Below, in pieces: positions 37,008-50,837 of a stretch of DNA of 64,000 nt; the first letter of the stretch is position 1; each line of letters opens with the position of its first letter. A program made the translations under genes and the position numbers. Under the pieces are notes generated by a model. That model saw only the letters and a program-made list of their open reading frames with translations, did not search any database and had not been told where the DNA came from. Source of the DNA: Strongyloides papillosus. Lineage: Eukaryota; Nematoda; Chromadorea; Rhabditida; Strongyloididae. The stretch covers positions 248,001-312,000 of the forward strand of contig SRSI01000055.1 in assembly GCA_005656395.1 (NCBI GenBank), given 5' to 3'.

Positions 37008-38747
37008 ATTCTTATTTAAAAGTAATTTCTTATATATTATGTTTCTTATTTTTACTTTTTTATTGCTACTAAAAGATAACTTATGCACGCGACGTTTTTT
37101 TCTTATTTTTAATCAAATTTGTGCTCTGCATGAAATTACTCAAACTTTGCAATATTTGCAAATAAATTGCTATAACATATATCATTTTATAACTTGATAA
37201 GGTCGATTAATTCCTATTACTTTTGAGAAGTTAACATTGAATTATATAATAAAAAGTTCTCTTTTTAAACTATATTTTGGTAATCTTTTATCTTTAAAAT
37301 ATATGATCGATTGTATAATTTATGAAATTGGGTAGAGAAACACCTCAACTTCTAATATAAGGCTTCATTCTGTAGAAACAATTTTAATAATTTATTCTGT
37401 TCTGTATAACTTGTGGCTAATAAATGTTTTCCAGAGATTTTAAAATTTAATTTCTAAATAATTTCGTAACTATAAACAAAATAATGATTTCATAATTATT
37501 TTCAAATACTTCTCAGGGAAAAAATTTTAAAGGTGAATGAGTCGAAAGTATAGAGAAGGAGCAGGAGAAGGCACGCTCATCAATTTGTTTTAATACTAAT
37601 AATATTATTTAAACTATTATTTCCTCTTTAACTACTTTTTTTTCACCATAAAACATCTACATATATAAAAATTCATTTTCTTTTTTATATATATATGTTA
37701 TCTTTTTTTTTAAAAAAGGCGTATAGTAATGTTTCCGAATTTTATCAAAGCATTTATAAAATATATCATTCATTGAGAGAACGCCCCTAATTCAACTTTG
37801 TTTATAGTAACTATGATAAAAGAGATAAGTATGAGTCAAGAACATTTATTTTTCAAAAAGATACTCTTTTTAGCTTCCGTACTCCTTTTTAATATAAATA
37901 TATACGTATATTTGTATGTTTTATAAAATTTACTATAGGGTTATATTAAACATTTATAAAGTGTTCACTATCTTTGGCCTATATATACATTATTATATTT
38001 TTACTCCATTTTCACAATATTAACTTTAGACTACAAATAAATATACATTTTCATTCTAAATTTACCACTCCTCTTATATATAATGAAAAAATATATTAAT
38101 CTTTCATACATTAGCAATGTGTCTATTAAAAAATAGCTATCAAGTTTTATTATCACATTATATAAATATATATGGTGTTATTAGATTTATATTTTTATTA
38201 TATATTCTAGACAGTCATAACAGTTAATTTTTATTTCTAATATATAATTTAGAATAAAAAATCTTTTTTATCATAAATATTTTTAAATAATTTAATTGTT
38301 CTTACCAGCACCCTAAACCTTTATAAAATATGAAAAATTCTCTCTCTTCTAATATAACACACTCACTCTAAACATATAAAAATTTTTTTTCTTATCGCTC
38401 ATCATAGAGTCGCGTATCGTTTTTCTTTTCTGTATTGTATATCATTATCATACTTTTTACAAGTATAGATAAGTATAGAGGTCTGTTATGTTGGAAACAC
38501 TTGTCCAATACATTTAATGAATTGTTCTTTTGCAGAGTTGTCATTACAACAACTTACTGGGTGCATTTTTATTAAAGTTTACTATTTTTGTTAAAAAAAA
38601 ATATTCAACATTATTTATCTTGTTTTATAAAACAACTAATATTCGGTAACCTTGGAAATTCTAAGAATTTTATTGTTTTATTAATTAAATTTTATAAAAA
38701 AACACCCAGTAGTTTTATATTGTTGTTGTTTTGTTGGAGAAGATATA
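37008..38747. other. upstream region of the Argonaute gene
   Basis: This 1.7-kb AT-rich stretch has long T and A runs. An inverted repeat at 38546-38563 / 38703-38729 lies in the probable 5' leader just before the Argonaute start. Acceptor-like 'tttgcag' ends at about 38535, so one or more non-coding leader exons are possible. Confidence 0.5.
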
Positions 38748-41656
38748 ATGGCTACTACAGGAGTTGATAAACAGCAAATGTTTTCTTATCCTCCTATTGG
38801 TATGTTTGGGAGATAATTTAATTATTTTAATTTAATTAATATTTATTAGATTTGTTTGGTGAATCAACTGCATATCCTTTTTGTAATGAGTGGCAATCGT
38901 TATTTAACAATGTTGATATTCATTCAAACATCGATTTTTTAAACCCGTCAATAGGTGATCAATATGCTGTCCTCCACTCTGGAATCCAAGAAATTTTAGG
39001 GAGTGATGATGGTATTCAAAGTAGAGGTATTTTAGCTTTACCGTCAACTGGTAATACAAGTAATAATAATTTTAATGAAAGTAGTAGTAGTGGTGGCCAT
39101 ATTCAGTTACCGTATCACTTTATTTTCCCACTCCGTCCAGATCATGGATCTCAGGGAAGAGAAATTCTTTTAAGAGCCAATCATTTTAAAGTCTCAATAC
39201 CAGGAGGTGAAGTTCAATATTACCAAGTTGAAATTACCCCTGAAAAATGTCCGAGAAAAGTTAATCGTGACGTCGTAAAGTCTTTGATTAATACTTATCC
39301 ACATATTTTCAATTCTACACTTCCGGTTTATGATGGGAAAAAGAATATGTATACGAGAAAGAAACTTCAAATCCCTGGGGATGACATAGAATTAGAAGTT
39401 AATGTTCCTGGTGAAACAACAAATGAGAGGAAATTTGCAGTTGTCATCAAATTTAACAATACAATTTCACTGCAGAAGTTAGAAGATTCAATGTTAAAAA
39501 GGGTTAGAAATGTACCTAGTGATGCTCTCCAAGCAATGGATGTTATTCTTCGCCACCTCCCTGCAACTCGTTACACCCCAGTTGGAAGATCATTCTTCTC
39601 CTCCCCTCTTGCAATCCCTCATACAGGACACAATGACTTTGGAAAACTCGGCGGAGGTAGAGAAGTCTGGTTTGGTTTCCACCAATCAGTTCGCCCCTCC
39701 GAGATGAAAATGATGCTAAACATAGATGTATCAGCAACAGCATTCTATCGTAAAATGAGTGGCTTGGAATTTATGGCTGAGGTTCTAGAGGTACCTATCG
39801 CAAGTTTATCAGATAGAAGAGTTCTCTCTGATGCCCAAAGAGTTAAGTTCACAAAAGAAATTAAAGGGTTAAAAATTGAAATTACTCATTGTAGTAACTT
39901 CCGTAGAAAGTATCGTGTTTGTAATGTTACCAGAAAACCAGCGAGTACACAAACATTTCCACGCACTTGTGATGATGGACAGGTTCATGAGACTACTGTA
40001 GCAAAGTATTTTCTGGAGAAATATAGAATGACACTGAAGTATCCACATTTGCCATGTCTTCAAGTTGGTCAAGAGTATAAGCATACCTATCTTCCAATAG
40101 AAGTATGTGAGATTGTTTCTGGACAACGTTGTATTAAGAAACTCACTGATACACAAACATCAACTATGATAAAAGCTACCGCCAGAAGTGCTCCAGAAAG
40201 GGAAAGAGAAATAAGCAATTTAGTTAGAAAATCTGATTTTACCAACGATCCATTTGCTGCTGAATTCGGAGTTTCTATCAATCCAGTTATGACTGAGTTG
40301 AAAGGAAGAGTACTCCCCGCCCCAAAACTTCTTTATGGAGGTAGAAATAAAACAACTGCTTTACCAAATCAAGGTGTTTGGGACATGAGAAATAAAAGTT
40401 TCCATACAGGTGTTACTGTTAATACATGGGCTATAACTTGTTTCGCCCAATCATTGCATGTCAAGGAAAGTGATCTTAGAAACTTTACCTCAAACCTTCA
40501 AAGAATATCATCTGATGCCGGATTGACACTTGTTGGTTCACCGTGTTTCTGCAAATACGCAGTTGGTGTTGACCAAGTTGAACCAATGTTTAAATACCTG
40601 AAACAAACATACAAAGATTTACAATTAGTTATCGTTGTACTTCCAGGAAAGACTCCTGTCTATGCTGAAGTTAAGAGAGTAGGTGACACTCTTCTCGGAA
40701 TAGCTACACAATGTGTTCAGGCAAAGAATGTAATCAAAACTACACCACAAACATTGTCAAATTTATGTTTAAAAATGAATGTCAAATTGGGTGGAGTTAA
40801 TGCAATTCTTTTTCCAAGTGTTCGTCCACAGGTTTTTAATGAACCTATCATTTTCCTTGGAGCTGATATTACTCATCCACCTGCAGGTGACTCAAGAAAA
40901 CCTTCAATTGCAGCTGTTGTTGGGTCAATGGACGCACATCCATCGAGATACTCTGCCTCTGTTCGTGTTCAACAACATAGACATGAAATTATTACAGATA
41001 TGGCTTTTATGGTTAGAGATTTGTTGATTCAGTTTTATAAGAGTACTCATTTTAAACCAACTAGAATTGTTCTTTATCGTGATGGAATCTCTGAAGGTCA
41101 ATTCACTAATGTTCTCCAATATGAACTTCGTGCTATTCGAGAGGCTTGTATGACTCTTGAGAAAGGATACCAACCTGGAATCACTTATATTGCCGTTCAG
41201 AAACGTCATCACACAAGATTGTTTGCTGTCGAGAAGAAGGATCAAGTTGGTAAAGCCCAAAATATTCCTCCAGGAACAACAGTTGATAGTGGAATCACCC
41301 ATCCACTTGAATATGATTTCTTCCTTTGTTCACACGCAGGAATCCAAGGGACATCAAGACCTTCTCACTACCATGTTTTGTGGGATGACAATAGACTTTC
41401 AGCTGATGAACTCCAACAATTGACCTATCAAATGTGTCATACATATGTTCGTTGTACTCGTTCAGTTTCCATTCCAGCACCTGCTTATTATGCTCATTTG
41501 GTAGCTTTTCGTGCTCGTTACCATCTTGTTGATCGTGAATACGAATCTGGAGAAGGATCCCAACCTTCAGGAACTTCGGAAGATACTACATTAAGTAACA
41601 TGGCAAGAGCTGTTCAAGTTCACCCAGATGCCAATAATGTCATGTATTTTGCCTAA
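38748..41656 (+). CDS. alg-1/2-like: microRNA-class Argonaute (ALG-1/ALG-2, AGO1-4 type)
   Basis: Exons 38748-38799 and 38850-41656 with a 50-bp phase-1 intron give 952 residues. The first 75 residues are variable and Ser/Asn-rich, and a small ALG-type first exon ([17 protein letters not shown]) sits upstream. The N, PAZ (about 300-430), MID and PIWI domains are all present and align without gaps to animal AGO proteins. The slicer tetrad is intact: Asp690 ([11 protein letters not shown]), Glu730 (QQHRHE), Asp762 (YRDGISEGQ) and His900 ([13 protein letters not shown]). The protein is a cytoplasmic microRNA effector that recruits GW182/AIN proteins. The large second exon of 2.8 kb has no introns, unusual for an Argonaute. 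The start is supported by the in-frame splice; alternative first exons are possible. Confidence 0.96.
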
Positions 41657-42954
41657 AGATTTCGAGATATTCCAACTCAGGAAGATTATTTTGCAACTTT
41701 GAAAAAGATTCCCATAATATTCTCTTTAAAAAAAAGAAACTACTTAATAGTTGTTTATTTTTGTTATTATATAACTGTCAAACATACGTTTATATAGTTT
41801 TCTGCAGAATCCCATCTATTTATTTCCACTATTCAAATATTCAATGCTCAAACGTAACTTATATTACTATGTTCTCATAAGAAATTAATATTTATTTTAT
41901 CAAAAAAGTATATACCTGCATACAAATGATTCCTAAACAGTATTGTAATATAGAATATCCATAATATTTGTTAGAAATTATCAGCTCTCAATCAAGAAAG
42001 ACTTTATATAGAATTAGAAACGGAAAAATTATACATCTCACATTGATTGATGTTAACTCAATTACAACAATACCATATCAGAAATGTTAATGTTTTTTAT
42101 TATTATTATTTGTTTACAGTATCTAGCTTTTATTTCTTAGATATTTATTTCTACTTTATACAGATGCTCAAGATCTTTTTTGTTATATTAGATATCCCTT
42201 AAGGTGTGGTATTTTTTGCCAAGTTAAGCTTATATACTTTGACTCAGATTATAAGTATTTAATAATGTTTTAATGATTTTTTGTAGTTAAATTAATTTTT
42301 TATTTTACTTAAAATGTTGTGGTAAATTATAAAGAATTTTTCGAGGTTGTGTTTTTGATTTTTTTATCCTGCTGTGATTTTTCACTACTACTTTTTCTTT
42401 TTAGTGAGAAACTATTGTTGTAAATTAAAGATTCTACATAAAATCAAAAATGACAGGAAGGTAAATATTGAGTTGAAGCAGTAGTATAAATAACACATTG
42501 CATTAAAATGTTAAAAATAATTTTTTATTAAAGAAAAATTTTGACAAAAGTTTTTAATATCATTATGCTATCTGTTGAGGTTATATGTCACATGGTAAGC
42601 GTGATTAAAAATGTAAAGAATAAAAATGTTTATTAACAAAATATGGATGGACATGTGACTTTTTCTGTAAACAATACTTTTTTTTATAAAAAAAAACAAA
42701 TTTAATATGTTTTGCAAGTTATTGAAAATATGGTATATCTTAAAATAAGATGTTATAGAAAATTTTAAAATATTCAACTTGAATAGGGATATTTTTTCTT
42801 TTCTTTTATAAAAGATTTTAATTGAAAATTACATAAAAAGAGAGTATGACAATTTCTTTCAAACAAATAAAGTAAAAGTCTTTGTAAATAAAATATATGG
42901 GAACTGTCTTTTGAAAAAGAAATACATAGGAGAATATTTTTTCATTTATAGCCT
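41657..42954. other. spacer with the Argonaute 3' UTR
   Basis: The first several hundred bases are probably Argonaute 3' UTR. The rest is AT-rich. A 69-codon hydrophobic minus-strand ORF (42568-42777) is low-complexity and was rejected. Confidence 0.5.
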
Positions 42955-43380
42955 TTAAAATTTAGGCTTTCCAATTTGTAAACTGTCAACTAAATTTTTG
43001 GTCATGTAATCTTCTCTAGAAAATCCATCTCCATTGATACTTTCTCTTCTTCTTGTATTCATAATTTCATCTAGAGAAACTTTTCTACCAGCTTCACTAT
43101 CTATAGGTGATCTGAATATTCCTGTTATCATCTGAGTGAGGGATGGTTTTCTCAAATTATTAGCACTGTTGTCGTAGATATTAGAATCGGTAGATTCAAT
43201 TGAATTTGATCTTACATTCATACCAGTATCCATTACAGAGGTTTTATCAGCAGTTGGAATCCCAAAAAAGTTTGTTTTCTGTCCAGAAGATACTTTACGA
43301 TTCTCATGATGTTTATATAAAACATCAATATCCTTAATCTCAAAACGTGTTTCAGGTTCTTTTCTTGAATTATTACTCAT
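42955..43380 (-). CDS. unrecognised small disordered protein
   Basis: A single ORF gives 141 residues from ATG 43380 (MSNNSRKEP). It is hydrophilic, rich in Ser, Asn, Asp and Arg, and has no signal peptide or membrane segment. Basic-directed phosphorylation-type sites recur: ENRKVSS, NLRKPSL, GRKVSLDE and RRRESIN. The only hydrophobic piece is SLTQMITGIFRSP. Composition and codon use look like real coding sequence and not AT-rich noise, with a complete ORF and a free 5' flank. No family was recognised. It could be a cytoplasmic regulatory protein; a missing upstream exon cannot be excluded. Confidence 0.5.
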   Translation of the reverse strand: MSNNSRKEPETRFEIKDIDVLYKHHENRKVSSGQKTNFFGIPTADKTSVMDTGMNVRSNSIESTDSNIYDNSANNLRKPSLTQMITGIFRSPIDSEAGRKVSLDEIMNTRRRESINGDGFSREDYMTKNLVDSLQIGKPKF

Positions 43381-46300
43381 TTTCAATTTATATAAAAATT
43401 ATTCCAAGGGTAGTTATAAAAAATACTAAATGTTGCAAGAGTGATAAAGACAATCATGCGGAGGCTATTTATATAAAAATAAGCTTTCGGTTTTTTTTCT
43501 CAAACATTTTTTTTACACCCAAATACCATATTTTTTGTTTATAGAAAGAGAATTTCAAAATATAAGCTTAATTATTTTTACAATGTACATTAGTTAAAAA
43601 ACATTATTATCTTCCATTCATCATAATAAAAAAGTTTGCATAATATAAATAAACGTATAAACAATTATATTTTTTTGCAAAATAATTTAAGAATGTCTTT
43701 GCAATAAAGTAGATTATTTAAATGTATTTACAATAAAAAAAATTCTTGACACTAATTTTAAATGTATGTATTTATAATTTAATCATGTTACTTTCGGAAA
43801 AGTATAATAATATTTATCATTATTTTTGAAAAAAATAGATTATTAATATAATTATTTGAGGAATGTTATTCATTTTATGTTTCTGTTCTGCAATTAACAC
43901 AGGAAGAAAATGAATATCACATATCAGCAGATTGCTATTTATAAATTAACCAAATCTTTATTATTCGAAGTTTGAAATTATTAAAAACATGTTTACAAAG
44001 GGTTTCACTATAAAAGTGGTTCATATGACAAAAAAAATTTATTATAAAGTAATTTAAATATTTTTCCTGCAACTTAATTTTTTGTTTTTTAGGTGGCTTT
44101 TATTATTTAAGAAAATGTAGGGAAATTAATAAGAAAGTAACTTTATTGAATATTTGTTTACTGAAACAGTAATTTCTACATCGTTTAAAATATATTTCAA
44201 GTATTTACTGATATTGAAATTGCAAAAAAAAATTTAAAAAAAAAAAGTTTTACCTTAACCAAAATATGGTCTGCTACAATTCTATACCAGTTTGCCAAAA
44301 ATCATTACAATTATAATGTTTATGGAGAGAAAACAAATTGAACTGTTGAAAAAAAAACCCTACCAATCAGATTATTCTTCTAAATTAGTAACAATAAAAT
44401 ATTTCTATTTGTAGAATCTAAAGAAAAACGTTAAAAAAATGTTTTCAAATCTTTTAGGAAGTAAATTACTTTGATAAGATAAGAAGACATGCAAAAAAAA
44501 AGATTAAAATTTTAACAAAAATAAAAAAAAATTTGCTTATTTTTTACAATAATTGTTTTTATGCCATTGTATATTTTTCTTTTTTACCGTTGTATTATTT
44601 TGTTAAATAATAAAAGCTTATACCTCAAACTTTTATTTCATATAATAATAAAAATATATAAAGAAAATGAATTGTAGTACCAATTATGATTAAAAGTATA
44701 ATATCTTCAGAAACCAAAATATAACTTTCGTATTTTGGAGTGGGAAGATATAATTTATCAAATTACATTAGAAAAATGATACACCATTTATTTATTTAAA
44801 AATTTATACAATTAATGGCCTTTTTAATCAATTTATAATCTCAGTGCAAACTCAGTACTTTAGTAGGAATTTTCTTTATCATTTCCTCATTATTTAAATT
44901 ATAATTTTTTGATTCAATAAGATCCTTCGCAATACAAGAAAATGTAATATTTGAAAATGATAATGTACATTTTCTTCCATTTATCAAAAAAAATCATATG
45001 ATAATGTGAATACCCTCAATTAAAATAATGGTTTAAATTAAAATATTTTAAAATTATATAACATGTCAATCAAATTCTTCCACAGGGATATTCAATTATG
45101 AAAATGAGAATTGGATGGTAATTTATGTAACATAATTTACTGGACTTTATATGATACATTTGAATAAGTATTTAATATTAAAATGTTGACGGTAATGATT
45201 AAAGCAATAGTGCATTGTAAAGTTGAGTTTATTCTTATACCATTATTAGACATTTATAAGTGCTTTTCTTAACATTTTAAACATTCCGTCTTGTGCATTT
45301 TAAAACATAACTTTTTTTGCTTAAAAACTACACTTTATAAGTGATTTCTTGTTTCAGATATTTTATTGTCGTGTGCATTATTGTGATATGTAGTCATCTA
45401 AATAAATAAAATCATTTAACATTGTTTTGATTTATTAAATTGATTTCCAAGTTGTAGTCACATATAATAAGAAATAGATGATAACATGATTAACAGTCAA
45501 TTTCATGGATAATAAAAATCTACTTTCTATGATTCACTCAATTTCATTCTCAATAACATCCTTCTTTATTATGATTCAATAAGCAAGAATCTTTATTAAA
45601 ACATTCTTATAATATAAAATGTATTAAGTAAACTTTAAAATCTCTCTTCTCTTATCACATACAATTATTATTCCTTTGATTTTATTTCATTCTTTTAAAA
45701 CAAATCTTTTAAACCTGCTTTTTAAATAAAAACTTCCTGCTAATTTTTAGTTTCTTTTGTTACAAAAAATGAAATTATATTTTTCTTTAACACATATATA
45801 ATATGTATTTCCTATATTATCACATTGTATCTTATAAATATTACATAACTTTTGTACTACAATTATATTGCATCATCAACCTCGATACAATTCCTTTTTT
45901 ACTCTATCTTCAATAGCTGGCCTTCGTAGAATTGTTGATTTTATCAAAAAAAGACATTAACAATTAATGATACCCTCATAATACTTAGTGAACATTATTA
46001 TGGGTTTGAAGAACTATTGGAAAGCAAAGAATTTATTATCATTTAGTCACTATAACATTTTATTATTTACCTCAAATTATCATTATAAACTATTCCATTC
46101 ATAAATAACTGTGTATTTCTTTACATAACATTCTTCACTTTGCGGTAGGAAAACTTTTTATTATTTCTATAGTAACTTTTTTTCCGATGTCCTTCTTTTA
46201 AACACTTCATCCCCATTATAATTGCATTTTCATCTCATTATTTAAATATAATAATTTTTCCTATTTAAATTATTATCTATTTAAGAGAATTATTATCTAA

Positions 46301-47891
46301 ATTAATTCGATATTTTGATTTTAGTACTCAACATATCAATAAAATCACCACTTTTACATAAAAGATATTTTAATAAAAATATAAATAGTGATAAGTGAGA
46401 ATAACTAGATACTTTAAAGTGTTGTTTATAGTTGAAAAAAAAGTGTATTTCGGCAAAAAAAATAGATGTTGAGAAATTAGTTTTGATCTAATGAACAGTT
46501 ATTCTCTTAATTATTTGTAATTTGGAAGATCGCTCATCCTAATACAAACAAAATAGGTAAATAATTACTTTTGTATTAGATACGAACTGTTACGTCATCC
46601 TTTATCATTCTTTGATTAAATTAAAATATTTTATAATTGCTAATTAATAATTTATATATATCTATTGTTAATTGTTTAATTTAAACAAAAATATTATCTT
46701 TCAATCTCTGTATTATAAAATCTATTAAATGATCACTCTGCCACTTAAGACTTCCGTTCAACGATGATAACTCCTTTAATACTTTTTATTGAAAAGAGAA
46801 GTTCAGATATAATATTTCTTTTTCAAAATCCTTCAACAAAATAAAGTTTATTTAACTATATATAAAATATATACAGATGGCTGAGAATAGTAATTTATAT
46901 TAAAAGAAGTTGTAAACACTGAGAAGCATAGATGTGTTGATAACCATTAACATGTAGTGTGATTATAAAATTGCACAAAAACTTATTTATATATTATACA
47001 TAAACATTAAACTTTTCCTTCTTATTAAAGTTGGTGTTAAATAATATTGTAATTTATTATTTTTAATTTGACAATTGTTATTCAATTTTTATGTAACTAT
47101 TATATCACATTTTAAAATTTATCATTATTTTCTTTAAAGAATTTTTATAATCAATTTATTATTTAATTATCAGCACATTAATATATAAATATCTAGAATT
47201 ATACAATTTTTTGTCATCCTCTAAAATATCTATCATCTAATGACTAAATCAATCTCATTACCAATTTTTTATAATCTATATAATAAATGGGATCTATTGT
47301 AGATTACCATCTCTGCCTCTCTATATATTTTCCAATACAATAATAATATTATTATTAAATATTTCTTCACGACATTCAAATAGTTGTCATATCATCAATT
47401 GGTATGTAGTTATTACTCAACAACTAAAAACATTCTTATCATTAATTATCATCTCTCACCAATTTCATACAAGTATAATTATTGTAACATATTTTATTTT
47501 GATCAAAGTTATAAAAATAGCTAAAGTGATTTATTCCCCAATAAAATTAGTTAGTCGTCTGATTAATGTGCCATTTAATAATCGAAAAAATTATTTCAAA
47601 TCATCTGTTCCATTTTAATGGAATTTGAAAATGGATTGTAAATTAACACTTTTTATTATAACTCACTCATACACACTGATTTATTACTTTATTATTTTAT
47701 TTTCAATATACATACATTTATTTGTTGAGGAATGTTTTTTTAATATAATCTGTTTTAATTCATGTTAAAATATATGATTAAATGTAAAATTTTAATGATC
47801 AATATTTTTTTATTTTCAGATATATAAATAAAAGTTTTTCCCCAAAAAAATTATTTTATTATTTTCTCAAACAGTATTCTCCTAGAAAAAG
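43381..47891. other. 4.5-kb gene desert upstream of the Vav gene
   Basis: This is the longest gap in the window. It is extremely AT-rich. The last ~2 kb becomes pyrimidine-richer on the plus strand and has many short C-containing patches. No exon, RNA gene or known repeat was supported. Part may be regulatory sequence or leader intron of the downstream gene; an acceptor-like TTTTCAG occurs at about 47814-47820. Confidence 0.5.
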
Positions 47892-50837
47892 ATGTCTAAT
47901 GATGAGGTTTGGAGGCAAGCTGTAGAATGGTTAATAGCATGCAAAGTTCTTGAGCAACACAATACTCTTACTGCTGCTGAGGCAGAGGCAAAAGATCTTG
48001 CTTTTGCTCTAAGAGATGGAGTCGTTCTTTGTAATTTAGCTCATAAGCTTTATAATAGATCATTAGATTATACCAAGATTTGTAAGAAAACAACTATGTC
48101 TCAGGTAGGTTTCTTTTTTAATATTAATTATACTTTTGTTTAGTTTTATTGTATTGAAAATATCAAACTTTTTTTGGATGCGTGTGTCAGAATATTTAAC
48201 ATGAAACCAGAAAATCTTTTCGAGCCCGAAGAATTATATAATTTCACAAATTTCTCTAAAGTTCTAAATGTCCTCAGTCAAATGTCTCATTCAGAGATTT
48301 GTAAAAGATTTAACATTGAACCCTTCCCAAGGACATATCGTTGTAACTCTGCATTCATCCACGACAACGAAGAAGAAGTCTACAGAAAGCTAGTTGATGA
48401 AGCAGACAAAGACTATGATGACGAAAACAAAATCTACGATGTCAGACCCCAAAAAATTGAGGAAGAAGACGTAGCAGGAAGTAACGTCGACCAAATATAC
48501 GATTCCCTTTTTTGTCACAAAAACTTTAACGATGAAATATATACCTCCAAATACGATAAATGGAAACGATTTGTTCCGAAAGAACAAAAAGACCATGTCA
48601 TAAAAGAAATCCTCGATACAGAGATCCATTTCACCAATGAAGTATTGACGAATATTATTAATTATTTTTACCTACCTCTTCGTAATGATCTTACACATGA
48701 AGAACATACTAAAGTATTCTCTAATATGGCGGATATCCAAAAGTTACATGCGGGTTTTTTGGTTGAACTTGAGAAAGCTGTTTATTTAACTACAGGAATT
48801 GATAAGAGAAAGACGTTAGATTTACATAGAAAGAGAATTGGTGATGTTTTTGTTGATTTTAAGTTTCAGTTTTTGAAACATTATAAGGTTTATATTATTA
48901 ATTCAATGAATTCACGGGAGTTTCTTAGTATTCTCGAGACTTCGAGATCGGATATAAGGGAGAAAATAAAAGAATATAGTAAGAAATCAAGGACACCTCA
49001 ATTTAGACTTCAAGATTTGTTATGTATTCCAGCACAAAGAATTATGAAATATCATTTATTATTGAAAGATTTATTGAAAAAAATTAGTTTGAATGATGTC
49101 TTAGAAAGAGAGTCAATAGAAAAGAGTATTGAAGCATCAGAGGATATTAATGAGTACCTTAATGAAGCTAAAAGAGATTTCGAGAATAGAGCAGAATTAA
49201 AGAAAATCTATGACTCAATATATGACATGGCATTCGGAGACAAGATAGATTTCATCGACTACGGAAGGCAAGTAAAAGATGGTGAAGTAAAATTCGCTGA
49301 CTCCAGAGAAAGTGGTAAACTAAAAAATCGCCACGTTTTTGTTTTCGATAAAATTATGCTCGTTTGTAAAGCTCAAAGATACAATACATTTACTTACAAG
49401 ACATGTTACCTTCTCAGTAATTATAAAGTTATCGATGATCTTGAACCTCAAGGGAAAATGAATACATTATCAAGGAAATTCAACACAACCTCCGGTTTAT
49501 CATTTTATTTAATAGAAAACGGACATACAACTAACAATAAATCAGATGATTGCAATGATCATAACACAACTTCATCAGTAAATTACATTCAGATATGTTG
49601 TAAATCACTTAATCAACGTGAACAATGGATGAGATCTATTATTCAGGCTCAAGAGAATGTTTGCCCCAAAAAAGCTATTGAAAATGGACACATAATTGAA
49701 TACAAAACTTTCAAAGATATCATTACATGTTCATTTTGTGATAAGTTTTTAAAAGGACTATATTATCAGGGATATAAATGTGAATGTTGTGAACAGATAT
49801 TTCATAGAGAATGCCTTATGAATAACAGAAAATGTCCTGGTAGACCAAAAAGCTTTATTAATAACAATGCAGCCTTTACAAGGAGACAAACATTCTCTGG
49901 ATCTCTTGGTGAAATTGTTACAGCTATCACTACAACAACATCTCCAGATCCACATGTATTGAATTTTAAGGAAAATGACAAAATAGAGGTTGTAGAGATC
50001 AAAAATGATGGTTTATTTGTCGGTAGACTTGTTTCAAGACCCAATAAAATGGGATTAGTTCACCCGACCACAGTGAAAAAATGCAAAATTATGCCAAGTA
50101 ACATTTCAAGGGCTAGTTCATTACAAATATCAAATTTTAACACACCATCTGTCCATAGACAACAATCATCACAATCAATCTTAAACGGTAGGAGGCAATC
50201 AACAAATAGTTTAGAAATGACAGCTCATGAATATTATAAAGAAATTTGGTATGTTGGAACTATTGATAGAGAGAAAGCTCGCGATAAATTAGTTAACTGT
50301 GAAGAGGGGACATTCCTCGTTCGTTGGAGTAACAATCAAAAGAAATATGTCATAAGTTTAAAGACAGAGGACCATGTTAAACATATGATTGTAGAAAATA
50401 TCTCTCGCAATGTCGTTTGTTTATGTAATAGTAGAGTGTTTGGGAATCTTAAAGAGTTAATAGAATTTTATAAGGTAAATTCATTGTCTGAGTGTTTCAC
50501 AGGCCTTTACACGACACTAAAAACTCCATTGTTGAAAACAAAATTATACCGGGTAACACAAAACTTTGACAGAGAACATTGCCCAGAATTTGATTTTACG
50601 GATTCGAGATTTTTATCGATGTCTCGGGGTGATATTGTAACACTAGTTGATTTGATTGGTGAAGAAAAATACTGGTGGATGGGAGAGATCAACGGACGGG
50701 TAGGTTTTTTTCCTATACAATATGTTTCTGAAGTCGTTGATGGAGAGAAGAAGGACGAAGAAGTGGGAACAGAAAGTGATGAAGGAACTTTCTCGATGTC
50801 CTCGATGCAAAATGATATTCCGACTATGATAGATTAG
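47892..50837 (+). CDS. vav-1-like: Vav-type Rho guanine-nucleotide exchange factor
   Basis: Exons 47892-48104 and 48144-50837, with a 39-bp phase-0 intron, give 968 residues. The full Vav order is present: calponin-homology domain (1-125), acidic region with tyrosines 151, 162, 169 and 190 (DEADKDYDDENKIYDV, DQIYDSL), DH domain (about 220-405, QDLLCIPAQRIMKYHLLLKDLL), PH domain (about 437-580), and C1 zinc finger (587-636). The C1 has the H-x12-C-x2-C...C-x2-C-x4-H-x2-C-x6-C spacing of Vav. A divergent SH3 (about 660-720), SH2 (773-868, FLVR arginine kept) and C-terminal SH3 (873-935) follow. Vav activates Rac/Rho downstream of tyrosine kinases; the C. elegans orthologue controls rhythmic contraction in pharynx, gonad and gut. 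All domains look functional. Confidence 0.95.

Noticed and set aside
40925..41302. 125-codon antisense ORF within the Argonaute gene, and similar antisense ORFs in Vav, cold-shock and SNPC-4 genes
   Set aside because: Shadows of strongly conserved coding sequence on the other strand.
42568..42777. 69-codon minus-strand ORF after the Argonaute gene
   Set aside because: Low-complexity AT-rich sequence with no coding character.
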